Of a stretch of 64,000 bases of DNA, positions 33,437 through 43,400 are shown piece after piece. Origin of the DNA: Comamonadaceae bacterium (GTDB lineage: Bacteria; Pseudomonadota; Gammaproteobacteria; Burkholderiales; Burkholderiaceae_C); NCBI GenBank assembly GCA_027488215.1, contig JAIYCB010000006.1, positions 62,001 through 126,000 on the forward strand. Direction: 5' to 3'. Position 1 is the stretch's first letter; each line of letters starts with the position of its first letter. The translations under genes and the position numbers were made by a program. The notes under the pieces are model-generated. The model was not told the DNA's origin and did no database searches. It saw only the letters and a program-made list of their open reading frames with translations.

Positions 33437-34342
33437 TCAGGCCAAATGGTTGCAGGCTTGATCCTCAAAAGCCCGGTAAGCCGCCATGAAGCCGTCGATG
33501 TCCTCAAAGTAGGGCATCGCCCCAGACTGCATCACCGTCACCTGCCAATTGGGGCGATCGCGCACCAGGTCCAACGCCCGGTAATCGGTGAAATCACCCC
33601 GAGTGCCGTGCACCACCCACACCGGCAGGCGCAGGCTTTCGTACACGTTGTGCATGTCGGCACTGAACAAGCCACCGCTCAAAAAAGACAACGGGGCCTG
33701 CTCGGCGTTGGGCACAGCAGCGTTACGCACGGCATAAGCCCACAACGTTTCATCGATCTGCTGGCCTCCCCAGGTGCGCTGCAAAAAGTAACGCACGACC
33801 GATGGTCGTGACAATTGCCGGAATAAAAACCGCCCCCATGCAGGTCCAGGACGGCGCAAAAATCGATCAAAACCGGGCATGAAAAACGTGCTGCCAGCAG
33901 GCTTACGCAATGGCTTGCCGCCGCGAAATCCCGTGGGACTGACCAGCGCGAGCGTGCGCCACAAATCGGGTGACTGCTGAGCCACGCGAGCCACAAACTC
34001 ACAGGACAACGACACCGCCAGTGCGCGCATGGGCTGCCCCGGGTGTCGCTGCGCCACCCATTGCGCGACTTGTAAAATGGCGGAACACATGTCCCCCACG
34101 CTGTAGCTGCGAGGCAAGCGATCGGACAACCCGTAACCCGGTAAATCCAGCGCATAAACGCTGTGGTCATGCCGCAGGGCTTCAAACAAAGGCCGGATCT
34201 CGGCGGCCGACGCCAACGCATTGACGCTGTGCACCAAAAGCACGGGTGGCCCGGAGCCGCCCGCATAAACAGCAATACGACCCGCAGTTCCGTGCAGAGC
34301 ATGAAGATCGGCGTTCAGCGCAAGGGGTAAATCGGCGTTCAT
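33437..34342 (-). CDS. Alpha/beta-hydrolase-fold protein with degenerate active site
   Basis: 301 residues and the alpha/beta hydrolase pattern (PPVLLVHSVNA, VYALDLPGYGLSDR). The nucleophile elbow expected as GxSxG reads AVSLS (residues 109-113). The usual GH near the C-terminus reads SGAMPYFED, with Ala where the catalytic His belongs. The serine itself remains (Ser111). It may therefore be a non-catalytic homologue, a binding protein, or use another base. It follows the AEC transporter gene by 40 bases on the same strand. Family confident, activity doubtful. Confidence 0.75.
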   Translation of the reverse strand: MNADLPLALNADLHALHGTAGRIAVYAGGSGPPVLLVHSVNALASAAEIRPLFEALRHDHSVYALDLPGYGLSDRLPRSYSVGDMCSAILQVAQWVAQRHPGQPMRALAVSLSCEFVARVAQQSPDLWRTLALVSPTGFRGGKPLRKPAGSTFFMPGFDRFLRRPGPAWGRFLFRQLSRPSVVRYFLQRTWGGQQIDETLWAYAVRNAAVPNAEQAPLSFLSGGLFSADMHNVYESLRLPVWVVHGTRGDFTDYRALDLVRDRPNWQVTVMQSGAMPYFEDIDGFMAAYRAFEDQACNHLA

Positions 34343-34382
34343 GGACCTGGGGGATGAGGCCTGACCTGCTGTGCACGCAAGC

Positions 34383-35339
34383 TCAGGCGGGCAACAACGG
34401 CAGCAAGGCCATGGCGAGCGAGACGCCCAGCATGGCCATCATGGTTGAGACCGCAACGGCGGCAGTGACGGTGTCTTCTTCCTTGCGGTAACGCTGCGAG
34501 AACAAAAACACGTTGGCCCCAATGGGCAAAGCGGCGGCCACGACCATCACCGACAAAGGCAGCCCGCGCAGCCCCAAAGCCCAGCCCACCGCGAGCATGA
34601 GCACAGGATGCAAAACGGTCTTGACCAATGACAGCCGCACAGCGGCTGCGAGGTTTTTACCCATGGGGGTGTGTGACAGCGTGATGCCCACCAGCACCAG
34701 CGCGATGGGACCAAAGGCGCTGCCGAGCAATTGCAAAGGTTTGTCTACCACCGGGTGCAAGCCCCAACCGGTTTGCGCGTAAAGCAGGCCCACGATGATG
34801 GGCAATGGCACGGGATGCAACACTGCACTGCGGACTGCCTGCCCCAAAGTACGCCAAAGCCGACTTTTTTGCCCAGAGACAGCAGCTTGCTCTCGGGCTA
34901 TTTGCAACTCCAGGACCACGGTGGCCATGGTCAGGAGCACCAGCGCATGCAGTGAGATCAGGGTGAACAACAAAACCTGTCCCGCCTCACCGTAGGCCAG
35001 GCCGATCAAGGGGACGCCGATCATCAAAGTGTTGCTGAAAATGCCAGCCAATGCGAGCACAGAGGCACGCGAGTCTCGACCATAGACCATCAACATGGCA
35101 AAAAACAGCACCGCTGCCGCCAAAAAATATTGAAAAACCGGACGCATGTCCAGGCGCTCCAGATGAACCGAACTCATCGAGCGAAACAGCAGCGCCTGCG
35201 TCAGCACCAAAAACACCAGGTTGGACAAATCGCGCACCGACTCTTGCCGCATGAGTCGTGCACGCCCCACCACAAATCCCACGCCGATCAATAAAACCAC
35301 GGGCAGCAGCGAAGACAAAACAGGGTGGTCAAAACTCAT
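34383..35339 (-). CDS. AEC family (auxin efflux carrier-like) transporter
   Basis: 318 residues with about ten hydrophobic segments in two five-helix halves. It shows the family's first helix region (LLPVVLLIGVGFVVGR) and the characteristic second-half sequence FGPIALVLVGITLSHTP, ending in a hydrophobic helix near 298-315. Bacterial AEC members export or import carboxylates such as malate or malonate; substrate unknown. It is upstream of the degenerate alpha/beta-hydrolase gene, probably in one transcript. Confidence 0.88.
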   Translation of the reverse strand: MSFDHPVLSSLLPVVLLIGVGFVVGRARLMRQESVRDLSNLVFLVLTQALLFRSMSSVHLERLDMRPVFQYFLAAAVLFFAMLMVYGRDSRASVLALAGIFSNTLMIGVPLIGLAYGEAGQVLLFTLISLHALVLLTMATVVLELQIAREQAAVSGQKSRLWRTLGQAVRSAVLHPVPLPIIVGLLYAQTGWGLHPVVDKPLQLLGSAFGPIALVLVGITLSHTPMGKNLAAAVRLSLVKTVLHPVLMLAVGWALGLRGLPLSVMVVAAALPIGANVFLFSQRYRKEEDTVTAAVAVSTMMAMLGVSLAMALLPLLPA

Positions 35340-35399
35340 AAGGCAGAAGGTATGCGGGGCAAGCCACCACCGGGCTCACAAAGGGCACAGGCTCATGCA

Positions 35400-35639
35400 T
35401 CAATGGACATGCTTCATGCCGCAGTACTTGCCCAGCGCCAGGCCCCGGCAGGCCGTTTGCAGCTCTTTGGTGCACTGATCCGGTTTTTTTCCGGACTCCA
35501 GGCATTTGGCTGCTGCTTCGTGCGCCTCGGCCATGGCACGATGACGAGCGATGTCCTGTTCGACTTCTTTCTTGCTGTGCTGAGCGACAGCCCCCCCAGA
35601 CAAGGCCATGGCGAGAATGAGAAAAACAATGCGGTTCAT
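35400..35639 (-). CDS. Small secreted cysteine-containing protein, unknown function
   Basis: 79 residues. A signal peptide (MNRIVFLILAMALSGGAVAQ) is followed by a mostly helical mature part of about 60 residues with four cysteines in two spaced pairs (CLESGKKPDQC and CRGLALGKYC) and a His/Met-rich end (CGMKHVH). Disulfides or metal binding are plausible. Start chosen because the signal peptide begins there; the frame extends 11 codons upstream into low-likelihood sequence. It is downstream of msrA on the same strand, 39 bases away. I do not recognise the family. Confidence 0.7.
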   Translation of the reverse strand: MNRIVFLILAMALSGGAVAQHSKKEVEQDIARHRAMAEAHEAAAKCLESGKKPDQCTKELQTACRGLALGKYCGMKHVH

Positions 35640-35678
35640 GGGTTTTCTTGGTGTTTTTGAAATGGATGGCACGGCGAG

Positions 35679-36212
35679 TCAATCGCGCACCAGCCTTGTG
35701 AAGGTTTTCTTGAACTTGGCGACCTTGGGCGCTGCCACCGCCATGCAATAGCCCTGGTAGGGGTTGCGTTCGAAAAAGTCTTGGTGGTAATCCTCGGCCG
35801 CGCTGTAGTTGGACAAAGGCAAGACCTCGGTCACGATCGGCTGTCCAAAGGCATTCGATGCCGTCAAATCAGCAATCAATGCGCGTGCTTCATCCGCTTG
35901 CCCGGGGGTGGTGAAGTAGATGCCGCTGCGGTATTGGGTGCCCACGTCGTTGCCTTGTCGGTTGATCGTGGTCGGATCGTGGATCACAAAGAAAATTTCA
36001 AGCAGTTCGCGGGTGCTGACCTGAGTGGGGTCATATTCTAATTTGACCACCTCGTTATGGCCTGTGCGGCCGGTGCAAACTTGTTCGTAAGTGGGCGCCA
36101 AGGTCTGACCGTTGCAGTACCCCGATTCCACATCGCTCACGCCGCGCACCTTAACGTACACGGCTTCAGTGCACCAGAAGCAGCCGCCGCCTAAGATCAG
36201 GGTTTGGGTCAT
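35679..36212 (-). CDS. msrA: Peptide-methionine (S)-S-oxide reductase MsrA
   Basis: 177 residues. The catalytic GGGCFWC gives Cys11, followed by YCNGQT, EVVKLEYDP and FFVIHDPTTINRQGNDVGTQYRS, all MsrA blocks. It repairs methionine sulfoxide. It starts at MTQTLILGG with AAGGAA upstream; a longer frame gives an unlikely N-terminus. A second recycling Cys is not evident near the C-terminus apart from GYCMAV. Upstream, 28 bases away, is the end of the LysR gene on the same strand. Confidence 0.95.
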   Translation of the reverse strand: MTQTLILGGGCFWCTEAVYVKVRGVSDVESGYCNGQTLAPTYEQVCTGRTGHNEVVKLEYDPTQVSTRELLEIFFVIHDPTTINRQGNDVGTQYRSGIYFTTPGQADEARALIADLTASNAFGQPIVTEVLPLSNYSAAEDYHQDFFERNPYQGYCMAVAAPKVAKFKKTFTRLVRD

Positions 36213-36240
36213 GTGGGTTCCTTGTCGTAGAAGGTTTGAA

Positions 36241-37131
36241 TTATCCGTGGGGGAGCAGACCGGCTTGAACCGCCTGCACAAAATCCCCCAGCGCCGTCTG
36301 GTCACGGTCGCTGCGCCACAGGCATCGCGTGTCATAGCGCACATCCACATTTCGCAGCGGCACGAACACCGCACCGGCCAGGGCTGACTGCTGCAAGGCC
36401 TGCGGCACCAACGCCACGCCCAGGCCTTGCGAAACCAAGGACACCACGCTCAGCCAATGCCGCAGTTCATGCACCACTGGCGGCACCCAGCCAGACTGTT
36501 CGCACAACTGCAAAATCCGTTCGTTGTAATCGGGCGAGACCATGCGGGACACCACCACCAAATCTTGCCCCACCAGCGCCTCCAAACTCAGCCGGGTCTC
36601 ACCCGCCAAGGGGTGGCTGGCAGGCAAACACGCCAACAGGGGCTGGCTGGCCACCAGAATTTGCTCAAAACCAGGCGGTACCCGAGGCGTGTGGACAAAG
36701 CCCACATCCAGCCGGTCGCGCAACAAGTCGGACAACTGCTCGGTCGAACTCAGCTCGCGCAGCACCAAGCGCAAACGCGGGTGGCTCGACTGAAAGCGAC
36801 TGAGAATTTGCGGTAAACCACAGTACAGCATGGTCCCGGCAAAGCCGATGTGCAGCTGACCCGACTGGCCCTCGGCCACATCGCGTGCCTCACGCGCCGC
36901 AGCACTGGCTTGTGCCAGCAAAGCCCGGGCCGCCGGCACAAAGGCCTGGCCTGCCGCCGTGAGCTGCACGCCCCGGCTGTTGCGGGTGAACAGCTGTGCC
37001 CCCACCGAGGCTTCAAGCTGTTGGATGTTCAAACTCAAAGGCGGCTGGGAGATGGCCAGACGCTGGGCGGCGCGGCCAAAGTGCAACTCTTCGGCCAGCA
37101 TGAGGAAATAGCGCAAATGTCGGAATTCCAT
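36241..37131 (-). CDS. LysR-type transcriptional regulator, likely of gcdH
   Basis: 296 residues. The helix-turn-helix is RAAQRLAISQPPLSLNIQQLEASVGAQLF (about 20-48), then the effector domain with GFAGTMLYCGLPQILSRF. It is divergent from the glutaryl-CoA dehydrogenase gene, with 99 bases between them, the arrangement seen for gcdH activators. Two overlapping palindromes in that gap are its likely binding sites. The inducer would be glutarate or glutaryl-CoA, by analogy only. Confidence 0.9.
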   Translation of the reverse strand: MEFRHLRYFLMLAEELHFGRAAQRLAISQPPLSLNIQQLEASVGAQLFTRNSRGVQLTAAGQAFVPAARALLAQASAAAREARDVAEGQSGQLHIGFAGTMLYCGLPQILSRFQSSHPRLRLVLRELSSTEQLSDLLRDRLDVGFVHTPRVPPGFEQILVASQPLLACLPASHPLAGETRLSLEALVGQDLVVVSRMVSPDYNERILQLCEQSGWVPPVVHELRHWLSVVSLVSQGLGVALVPQALQQSALAGAVFVPLRNVDVRYDTRCLWRSDRDQTALGDFVQAVQAGLLPHG

Positions 37132-37144
37132 GAATTAAAAAAAT

Positions 37145-37169
37145 ATATTGATGAATAGTCAATCAATAT
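37145..37169. promoter_or_regulatory. Inverted repeat ATATTGAT-N9-ATCAATAT in the LysR/gcdH gap
   Basis: Perfect eight-base arms at 37145-37152 and 37162-37169. It contains LysR-type T-N11-A geometry (ATTGATGAATAGTCAAT). It overlaps a second, different inverted repeat. Confidence 0.55.
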
Positions 37170-37185
37170 TAGACAACTATTCATC
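37150..37185. promoter_or_regulatory. Inverted repeat GATGAATAGT-N16-ACTATTCATC
   Basis: Perfect ten-base arms at 37150-37159 and 37176-37185. The second arm ends six bases before TTGACA (37191-37196), a strong -35 candidate for gcdH. The arms interleave with the adjacent repeat, so occupancy of the two could be alternative states. Confidence 0.55.
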
Positions 37186-37230
37186 TCAGCTTGACAATCA
37201 ATGCAGATTTTTTTAACGGAGACCCTCACC

Positions 37231-38418
37231 ATGGCCAACCCTAAAAACACCTTCAGCTGGGAAGACCCCTTTCAGCTCAGCGCTCAACTGACCGACGATG
37301 AGCGTCAGGTGCAAGACGCCGCACGCGCCTACTGTCAAGAACGCCTGCTGCCCCGCGTGAAAGACGCTTTTTTGAATGAAACCACCGACCGCGCCATCTT
37401 CAACGAGATGGGCGAGCTGGGCCTCTTGGGCGCCACCATCCCCGAGCAGTACGGCGGCGCAGGCCTGAACTACGTGTGCTACGGCCTGGTGGCGCGCGAA
37501 GTCGAACGCGTGGACTCGGGCTACCGCTCGATGATGAGCGTGCAATCTTCCCTGGTGATGTTGCCCATCAACGACTTTGGCTCTGAAGCCCAAAAGCAGA
37601 AATACCTGCCCAAGCTGGCGCGTGGGGAGTGGGTCGGCTGCTTTGGCCTGACCGAACCCAACCACGGCTCAGACCCCGGCAGCATGATCACCCGCGCCAA
37701 AAAAGTGCCCGGCGGCTACAGCCTGTCCGGCGCCAAGATGTGGATCACCAACAGCCCCATCGCTGACGTGTTCGTGGTCTGGGCCAAGGACGATGGCGGC
37801 CAGATCCGTGGATTCATCCTCGAAAAAGGCTGGAAAGGCCTTTCTGCCCCCGCCGTTCACGGCAAGGTGGGCCTTCGCGCTTCCATCACTGGCGAGATCG
37901 TCATGGACGAAGTCTTCTGCCCCGAAGAAAACGCCTTCCCCGAAGTGCGCGGTCTCAAAGGCCCCTTCACTTGCCTCAACAGCGCCCGATACGGCATCGC
38001 CTGGGGCGCTCTGGGCGCTGCCGAAGACTGTTACACCCGCGCCCGTCAGTACGTGATGGACCGCCAGCAGTTTGGCCGCCCCTTGGCTGCCAACCAGTTG
38101 ATCCAGAAGAAGCTGGCCGACATGCTGACCGAAATCAGCCTGGGCCTGCAGGGCTGCCTGCGCCTGGGCCGCATGAAGGACGAAGGCACCGCCTCGGTGG
38201 ACCTGACCTCCATCCTCAAACGCAACAGCTGCGGCAAAGCCCTCGACATCGCCCGCATGGCGCGCGACATGATGGGCGGCAATGGCATCAGCGCCGAATA
38301 CGGCGTGGCCCGTCACCTGGTGAACCTGGAAGTGGTCAACACCTACGAAGGCACCCACGATGTGCATGCACTGATCCTGGGTCGCGCCATCACCGGGATT
38401 CCTGCTTTCTCGAATTGA
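37231..38418 (+). CDS. gcdH: Glutaryl-CoA dehydrogenase
   Basis: 395 residues, matching the family's length of about 390-400. It carries [25 protein letters not shown] in the FAD region, [19 protein letters not shown], and the C-terminal [21 protein letters not shown] with the catalytic Glu near 373, all characteristic of GCDH rather than other acyl-CoA dehydrogenases. It converts glutaryl-CoA to crotonyl-CoA in lysine and aromatic degradation. I start at MANPKN, with GGAG upstream; ten further codons are open upstream. A terminator follows the stop. Confidence 0.94.
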   Translation: MANPKNTFSWEDPFQLSAQLTDDERQVQDAARAYCQERLLPRVKDAFLNETTDRAIFNEMGELGLLGATIPEQYGGAGLNYVCYGLVAREVERVDSGYRSMMSVQSSLVMLPINDFGSEAQKQKYLPKLARGEWVGCFGLTEPNHGSDPGSMITRAKKVPGGYSLSGAKMWITNSPIADVFVVWAKDDGGQIRGFILEKGWKGLSAPAVHGKVGLRASITGEIVMDEVFCPEENAFPEVRGLKGPFTCLNSARYGIAWGALGAAEDCYTRARQYVMDRQQFGRPLAANQLIQKKLADMLTEISLGLQGCLRLGRMKDEGTASVDLTSILKRNSCGKALDIARMARDMMGGNGISAEYGVARHLVNLEVVNTYEGTHDVHALILGRAITGIPAFSN

Positions 38419-38439
38419 AGCTTCGCTTTCGGTGACAAG

Positions 38440-38466
38440 AGGGGCTGCCAAACGGCAGCCCTTTTT
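38440..38466 (+). terminator. Intrinsic terminator of gcdH
   Basis: Stem GGGCTGCC/GGCAGCCC with loop AAAC, followed by TTTTT, 23 bases after the stop codon. Confidence 0.9.
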
Positions 38467-38523
38467 GATGGGTGACCCAGGGTACGCTTGCGCCTTGACG
38501 AAGACGGAGGCAGGCCGTACATT

Positions 38524-38537
38524 ACTAACCAGTCAGT
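38524..38537. promoter_or_regulatory. Candidate TetR-type operator
   Basis: ACTAACCAGTCAGT is an imperfect palindrome (10 of 14 positions symmetric, pattern ACTnACnnGTnAGT) ending 13 bases before the GTG of the TetR gene. It resembles operators of efflux-pump repressors. Autoregulation is inferred. Confidence 0.45.
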
Positions 38538-38550
38538 CATTAAAAAACCT

Positions 38551-39195
38551 GTGAACACCACCGAGTCCATCGCCCCCCACAAACGCGAACGCCGCAAACA
38601 AGACCGCCCGGGCGAACTGCTCGAGGCGGCTTTGGATTTGTTTGTGGAAAAAGGCTTTGCCGCCACCCGTGTCGAAGAGGTGGCCTTGAGAGCAGGTGTG
38701 TCCAAAGGCACCTTGTTTTTGTACTTTCCCAGCAAGGAAGACCTGTTCAAGGCCGTGGTCCGCGAGAACGTGGTCGCCACCGTGGCACAAGGCGCTGCTG
38801 AGGTGGCGCAATTCAAGGGCAGCGCCAGCGAATTGATCGAATGGATGATGCTGCAGTGGTGGCGGCGCTATGGCGCAACCAAGGCCTCTGGCATTTCCAA
38901 GTTGGTGATGAGCGAGGCCAACAACTTTCCCGACCTGGCTGATTTTTTCCGCACGGAAGTCATCATCCCTGCCGACAACTTGGTGCGCAGCGCCTTGCAG
39001 CGTGGCATTGACTTGGGAGAGTTCCGCGCCGTCAATGTGGAGCTCACGCTGCTCTCGGTCATGTCCCCTCTGCTGTTTTTGGTGATGTGGAAGCACTCCA
39101 TGGGCCCGTGCTGCCCCAGCCACGAGCAGATTGACCCGGAAGAATTCATCTCGCAACACGCCCGGTTGTTGGCGCGTGGCCTGTCCGCAACTTGA
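38551..39195 (+). CDS. TetR family transcriptional regulator, likely of the RND pump
   Basis: 214 residues from a GTG. The N-terminal helix-turn-helix, LLEAALDLFVEKGFAATRVEEVALRAG then VSKGTLFLYFPSKEDLF, is typical TetR, at about 22-67. The ligand domain contains EWMMLQWWRRYGATKASGISKLVMSE, and PCCPSHEQIDPEEF precedes the end. It lies 27 bases before the RND adaptor gene on the same strand, so it likely represses the pump. The GTG directly follows the candidate operator; the frame is open 21 codons further but that part lies in the operator region. Confidence 0.85.
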   Translation: MNTTESIAPHKRERRKQDRPGELLEAALDLFVEKGFAATRVEEVALRAGVSKGTLFLYFPSKEDLFKAVVRENVVATVAQGAAEVAQFKGSASELIEWMMLQWWRRYGATKASGISKLVMSEANNFPDLADFFRTEVIIPADNLVRSALQRGIDLGEFRAVNVELTLLSVMSPLLFLVMWKHSMGPCCPSHEQIDPEEFISQHARLLARGLSAT

Positions 39196-39222
39196 TCTAA
39201 CCCAGATCACACCCGTCTCACC

Positions 39223-40398
39223 ATGAAAAAATCAACCCTCTGGATCCTCTCGGCATTGGCTTTGGCCGCACTGCTGGCAGGCGGCGCCCGCTGGGCCAGC
39301 CAACGCCAAGCGGCAAAAAACCCAGCCGCACCACCCGCCGCTGTGGTGCCCAGCATCGAGCTGGCTGCCTCTGATGTGTTCACCGCCCGCACCCAAACCC
39401 TGAACTTGGGCATCGCGGTCTCGGGCACCCTGAAGGCCAGCCAAAGCGCCATCGTCAAAGCCCGCGTGGCCGGTGAATTACAGGATCTCAGCGTGCGCGA
39501 AGGCGACCGCGTAACGGCAGGGCAAGTCATCGCCCGCATTGAACCCTCCGAGTACCAAGCGCGTGTACGCCAGGCTCAGCAGCAAGCCGATGCGGCCAAA
39601 GCCCAAGCGGACATTGCCCAGCGCCAGTTTGACAACAACCAGGCATTGGTGAACCAGGGCTTCATCTCGCAAACCGCGCTCCTGAACTCTCAAGCCAGCT
39701 TGAACGGAGCCAAGGCCACGCACGCGGCGGCGCTGGCAGCGCTGGACCTGGCCAACAAGTCTTTGGCCGATGCCACTTTACATTCGCCCCTGACGGGCGT
39801 TGTTGCCCAACGTCTGGCCCAGCCAGGCGAGCGGGTGGCCATCGAGGCCAGGCTGCTCGAGGTGATCAACCTCTCGCAACTGGAGCTGGAAGCGGCCCTG
39901 ACGGCCGAAGACGCCAGTCGCGTGCGGGTGGGCATGACGGCACATTTGCAGGTCGAGGGCTTGGCCCAGCCTGTATCAGCCAAAGTTTTGCGTATCAACC
40001 CCAGCGCCCAGACAGGCAGCCGCAGCATCTTGGTGTACCTGGGCGTCAAAGGCCGCGAGGGTTTGCGCCAAGGCCAATTTGCACAAGGCAGCCTGGGCAC
40101 GGAAAGCCTGCAGGTGCTGGCCGTGCCCGTGAGCAGCGTGCGAACCGACAAACCCCAACCCTACGTCCAAGTGATACAAGACGGCAAGGTTGCGCACATC
40201 ACGGTGCGGACCGGCGAGCGCAGCGAGGGCGAGCAACAAAGCCTGGTGGCCGTGACCGGCGTATCCGAAGGTGCGCAGGTGCTGTCGGGCAGCTTGGGGG
40301 CGGTGCGCGAAGGGGTTCAAGTCCAGTTCACGACAACGGCCAAGTCAGCTTTGACCCCGCCCGCCGCGCCAGCCTCGCCTGCCAGCGCAGCGAAATAA
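39223..40398 (+). CDS. RND efflux periplasmic adaptor (membrane fusion) protein
   Basis: 391 residues. An N-terminal membrane anchor/signal (WILSALALAALLAGG) is followed by a lipoyl half (IVKARVAGELQDLSVREGDRVTAGQVIARIEP), a coiled-coil hairpin of about 115-165 with repeated Gln/Ala and the second lipoyl half ATLHSPLTGVVAQRLAQPGERV. Beta-barrel and membrane-proximal parts follow. No lipobox cysteine is seen. It is 13 bases upstream of the RND pump. The tail is Ala/Pro-rich. Confidence 0.9.
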   Translation: MKKSTLWILSALALAALLAGGARWASQRQAAKNPAAPPAAVVPSIELAASDVFTARTQTLNLGIAVSGTLKASQSAIVKARVAGELQDLSVREGDRVTAGQVIARIEPSEYQARVRQAQQQADAAKAQADIAQRQFDNNQALVNQGFISQTALLNSQASLNGAKATHAAALAALDLANKSLADATLHSPLTGVVAQRLAQPGERVAIEARLLEVINLSQLELEAALTAEDASRVRVGMTAHLQVEGLAQPVSAKVLRINPSAQTGSRSILVYLGVKGREGLRQGQFAQGSLGTESLQVLAVPVSSVRTDKPQPYVQVIQDGKVAHITVRTGERSEGEQQSLVAVTGVSEGAQVLSGSLGAVREGVQVQFTTTAKSALTPPAAPASPASAAK

Positions 40399-40411
40399 AT
40401 GGGTTGACAGC

Positions 40412-43400
40412 ATGTGGTTCACCCGCGTCAGTTTGCAAAACCCGGTGTTTGCCACCATGGTCATGCTGGCCTTGGTGGTACTGGGCATTTTTTCTTTCCA
40501 GCGCCTCAAAGTTGATCAGTTCCCCAACATCGACTTTCCGGTGGTGGTCATCAGCACCGAATACCCCGGGGCCTCGCCAGAGATTGTGGAGAGTGAAGTC
40601 TCCAAAAAAATTGAAGAAGGCGTCAACTCGATCGCCGGCATCAGCGCCCTGACCTCGCGCAGCTACGAAAACCAGTCCGTCGTCGTGATCGAATTCCAGT
40701 TGCACATCAACGGCCGCAAGGCTGCCGAAGATGTGCGCGAAAAAGTCGCCTCGCTGCGCCCCCTGCTGCGCACGGAAGTCAAAGAACCCCGGGTGTTGCG
40801 CTTTGATCCGTCCAGCCGCGCCGTGTGGTCACTGGCCGTCATCCCCGAGGGCAATCAACTCAACGCCGTGGAGTTGACCAACTGGTCTGAGCAGGTGCTC
40901 AAAAAGCGTCTGGAAAACGTGCGTGGTGTGGGCTCGGTTTCTTTGGTGGGGGGAAGCAAACGAGAGATCAACCTGTATTTGAACCCGGCCAACATGGAAG
41001 CCTTGGGAGTCACCGCCGAGCAAGTGGTGGCAGCCGTGCGCAACGAAAACCAGGACTTGCCCGTGGGCGCGATTCGCTCGCTGCAGCAAGAGCGCATCGT
41101 GCAAATCAGCTCGCGCATGGAAAGGCCCGAGGACTTTGGCCGCATCATCGTGGCACGCAAAAACAGCACACCGATTCGCCTGTCCCAAGTGGCCACGGTG
41201 CAAGACGGCGCGCAAGAGCTGGAAAACCTGGCGCTCTACAACGGTCAGCGAACCCTCTTGTTGTCGGTGCAAAAGTCGCAAGACGAAAACACCATCCAGG
41301 TGGTCGATGGGCTGGTCAAGGCCGTGGCCGAGCTGCAAGCCCAATTGCCACCAGGACTCCAGCTTGAGCCCATCACCGACAACTCCCGACCCATTCGCGT
41401 GTCGGTGAACAACGTGCGCCAGACCCTGATCGAAGGGGCCATCCTCACGGTGTTGATCGTGTTTTTGTTCCTCAACTCCTGGCGCTCGACCGTCATCACG
41501 GGCCTGACACTGCCGATCTCGCTGATCGGCACCTTCATGTTCATGCAGATGTTCGGCTTCACCATCAACATGATCACGCTGATGGCGCTTTCCCTGTGTG
41601 TGGGCCTGCTGATCGACGATGCGATTGTGGTGCGCGAGAACATCGTGCGTCATGTGCAAATGGGCAAAAACGCCTACCGCGCCTCGATGGAAGGCACGCA
41701 AGAAATTGGCCTGGCCGTGCTGGCCACCACCTTGTCCATCGTGGCGGTGTTTTTGCCCATCGGCTTCATGGAGGGCATCATCGGCAAGTTCTTCCACGAG
41801 TTTGGCATCACCATCGTCGCGGCTGTGATGATCTCGATGTTTGTGAGCTTCACGCTCGACCCGATGCTCTCAAGCATCTGGCACGACCCAGCCATCGAGG
41901 CGCACGGGAAAAACCAGGTATCCGTGAGCATGTACGACAAAACCATTGGCCGCGTGACCGGCTGGTTTGACCGGGGCACCGAGCGCCTTGCAGACGGCTA
42001 CCAAAGCATCTTGCGCTGGGCGCTGGTGCACAAAAAATCCACCGTTTTTCTGGCGCTGGGCATTTTTGTGGCCAGCGTGTTCATGGTCCGGTTTCTGGGC
42101 ACCGAGTTTGTGCCCAAAGCCGATTTTTCCGAGACCTCGCTCAAGTTTGAAACCCCGGTGGGCACCTCGCTCGAAGCCACCGAAGCCAAAGCCCGACAGG
42201 TCGAAGCCATCTTGCGCGACTTCCCAGAAGTACGCTACACCCTCAGCACCATCAACACCGCCAACGCGCAGGGCAAGAACAACGTCAACCTCTACATTCG
42301 TTTGGTGGACCGCAAAAACCGCAATCGCAATGCCGACCAAATGTCGGCCGTGCTGCGCGAGCGCCTCAAAAAAGTACCCGGCATCGCAGTGACCCACGCG
42401 GGTTTGCTTGACGCGATCGGTGGCAACAAGCAAGTGGAGTTCTCACTGCAAGGCCCGGATCAAAAAGAGCTGGAACGCCTGGCGCTGTTGGCCCTGGCCA
42501 AGGTGCGCGACATCCCTGGCCTGGTGGATCTGGATTCGAGTGTGAAACCCAACAAACCCGTCATCGGCGTGGAAATTCAGCGTGACGCGGCATCGGACCT
42601 TGGCCTGGGTACAGCCCAGTTGGCTGGACCCCTGCGCACCTTGGTGGCGGGACAAACTGTGGGCAACTGGCGCGCCCCCAACGACCAGACTTATGATGTG
42701 AACGTGCGCCTCACCCCTGAGGCCCGCAACAGCCCACAAGACCTGGAACGCCTGCCCTTCATCGTGGGCACCGCGGCCGATGGCAACCCGCGCATCGTGC
42801 GTTTGGGCCAGGTGGCCACGGTCACTGAGACCACCGGCTCTAACCAGATCAACCGGCGCGACCTGATGCGCGAGGTCGCCATCAACGCCAACGTGTTTGG
42901 TCGCTCTGCAGGCGAGGTTTCGGCCGATGTGCGCAAAGCCATGGACAGTCTGAACCTGCCACCCGGCTACCGCTACAGCTTTGGCGGCTCCACCAAGAAC
43001 ATGGCCGAGTCCTTTGGCTACGCCTTGTCGGCCTTGGCCATGGCGGTGATCTTCATCTACATGATCCTGGCCAGCCAATTCAAGAGCTTTTTTCAGCCCC
43101 TGGCGCTGATGACCTCGCTTCCCCTGACCCTGATCGGCGTGGTCCTGGCGCTCATGCTTTTCAACTCGACCTTGTCCATGTTCTCCATCATCGGCGTGAT
43201 CATGCTCATGGGCCTGGTCACCAAAAATGCCATCTTGCTGGTGGACTTTGCCATTCGCGCCCGCGAAGATGGTCTGGAACGCAGCGCAGCCTTGCTGTTG
43301 GCGGCCAAGGTGCGACTGCGCCCGATTTTGATGACCACTTTGGCCATGATTTTTGGCATGGTGCCGCTGGCCTTTGCGCTCAGCGAAGGCGCTGAACAAC

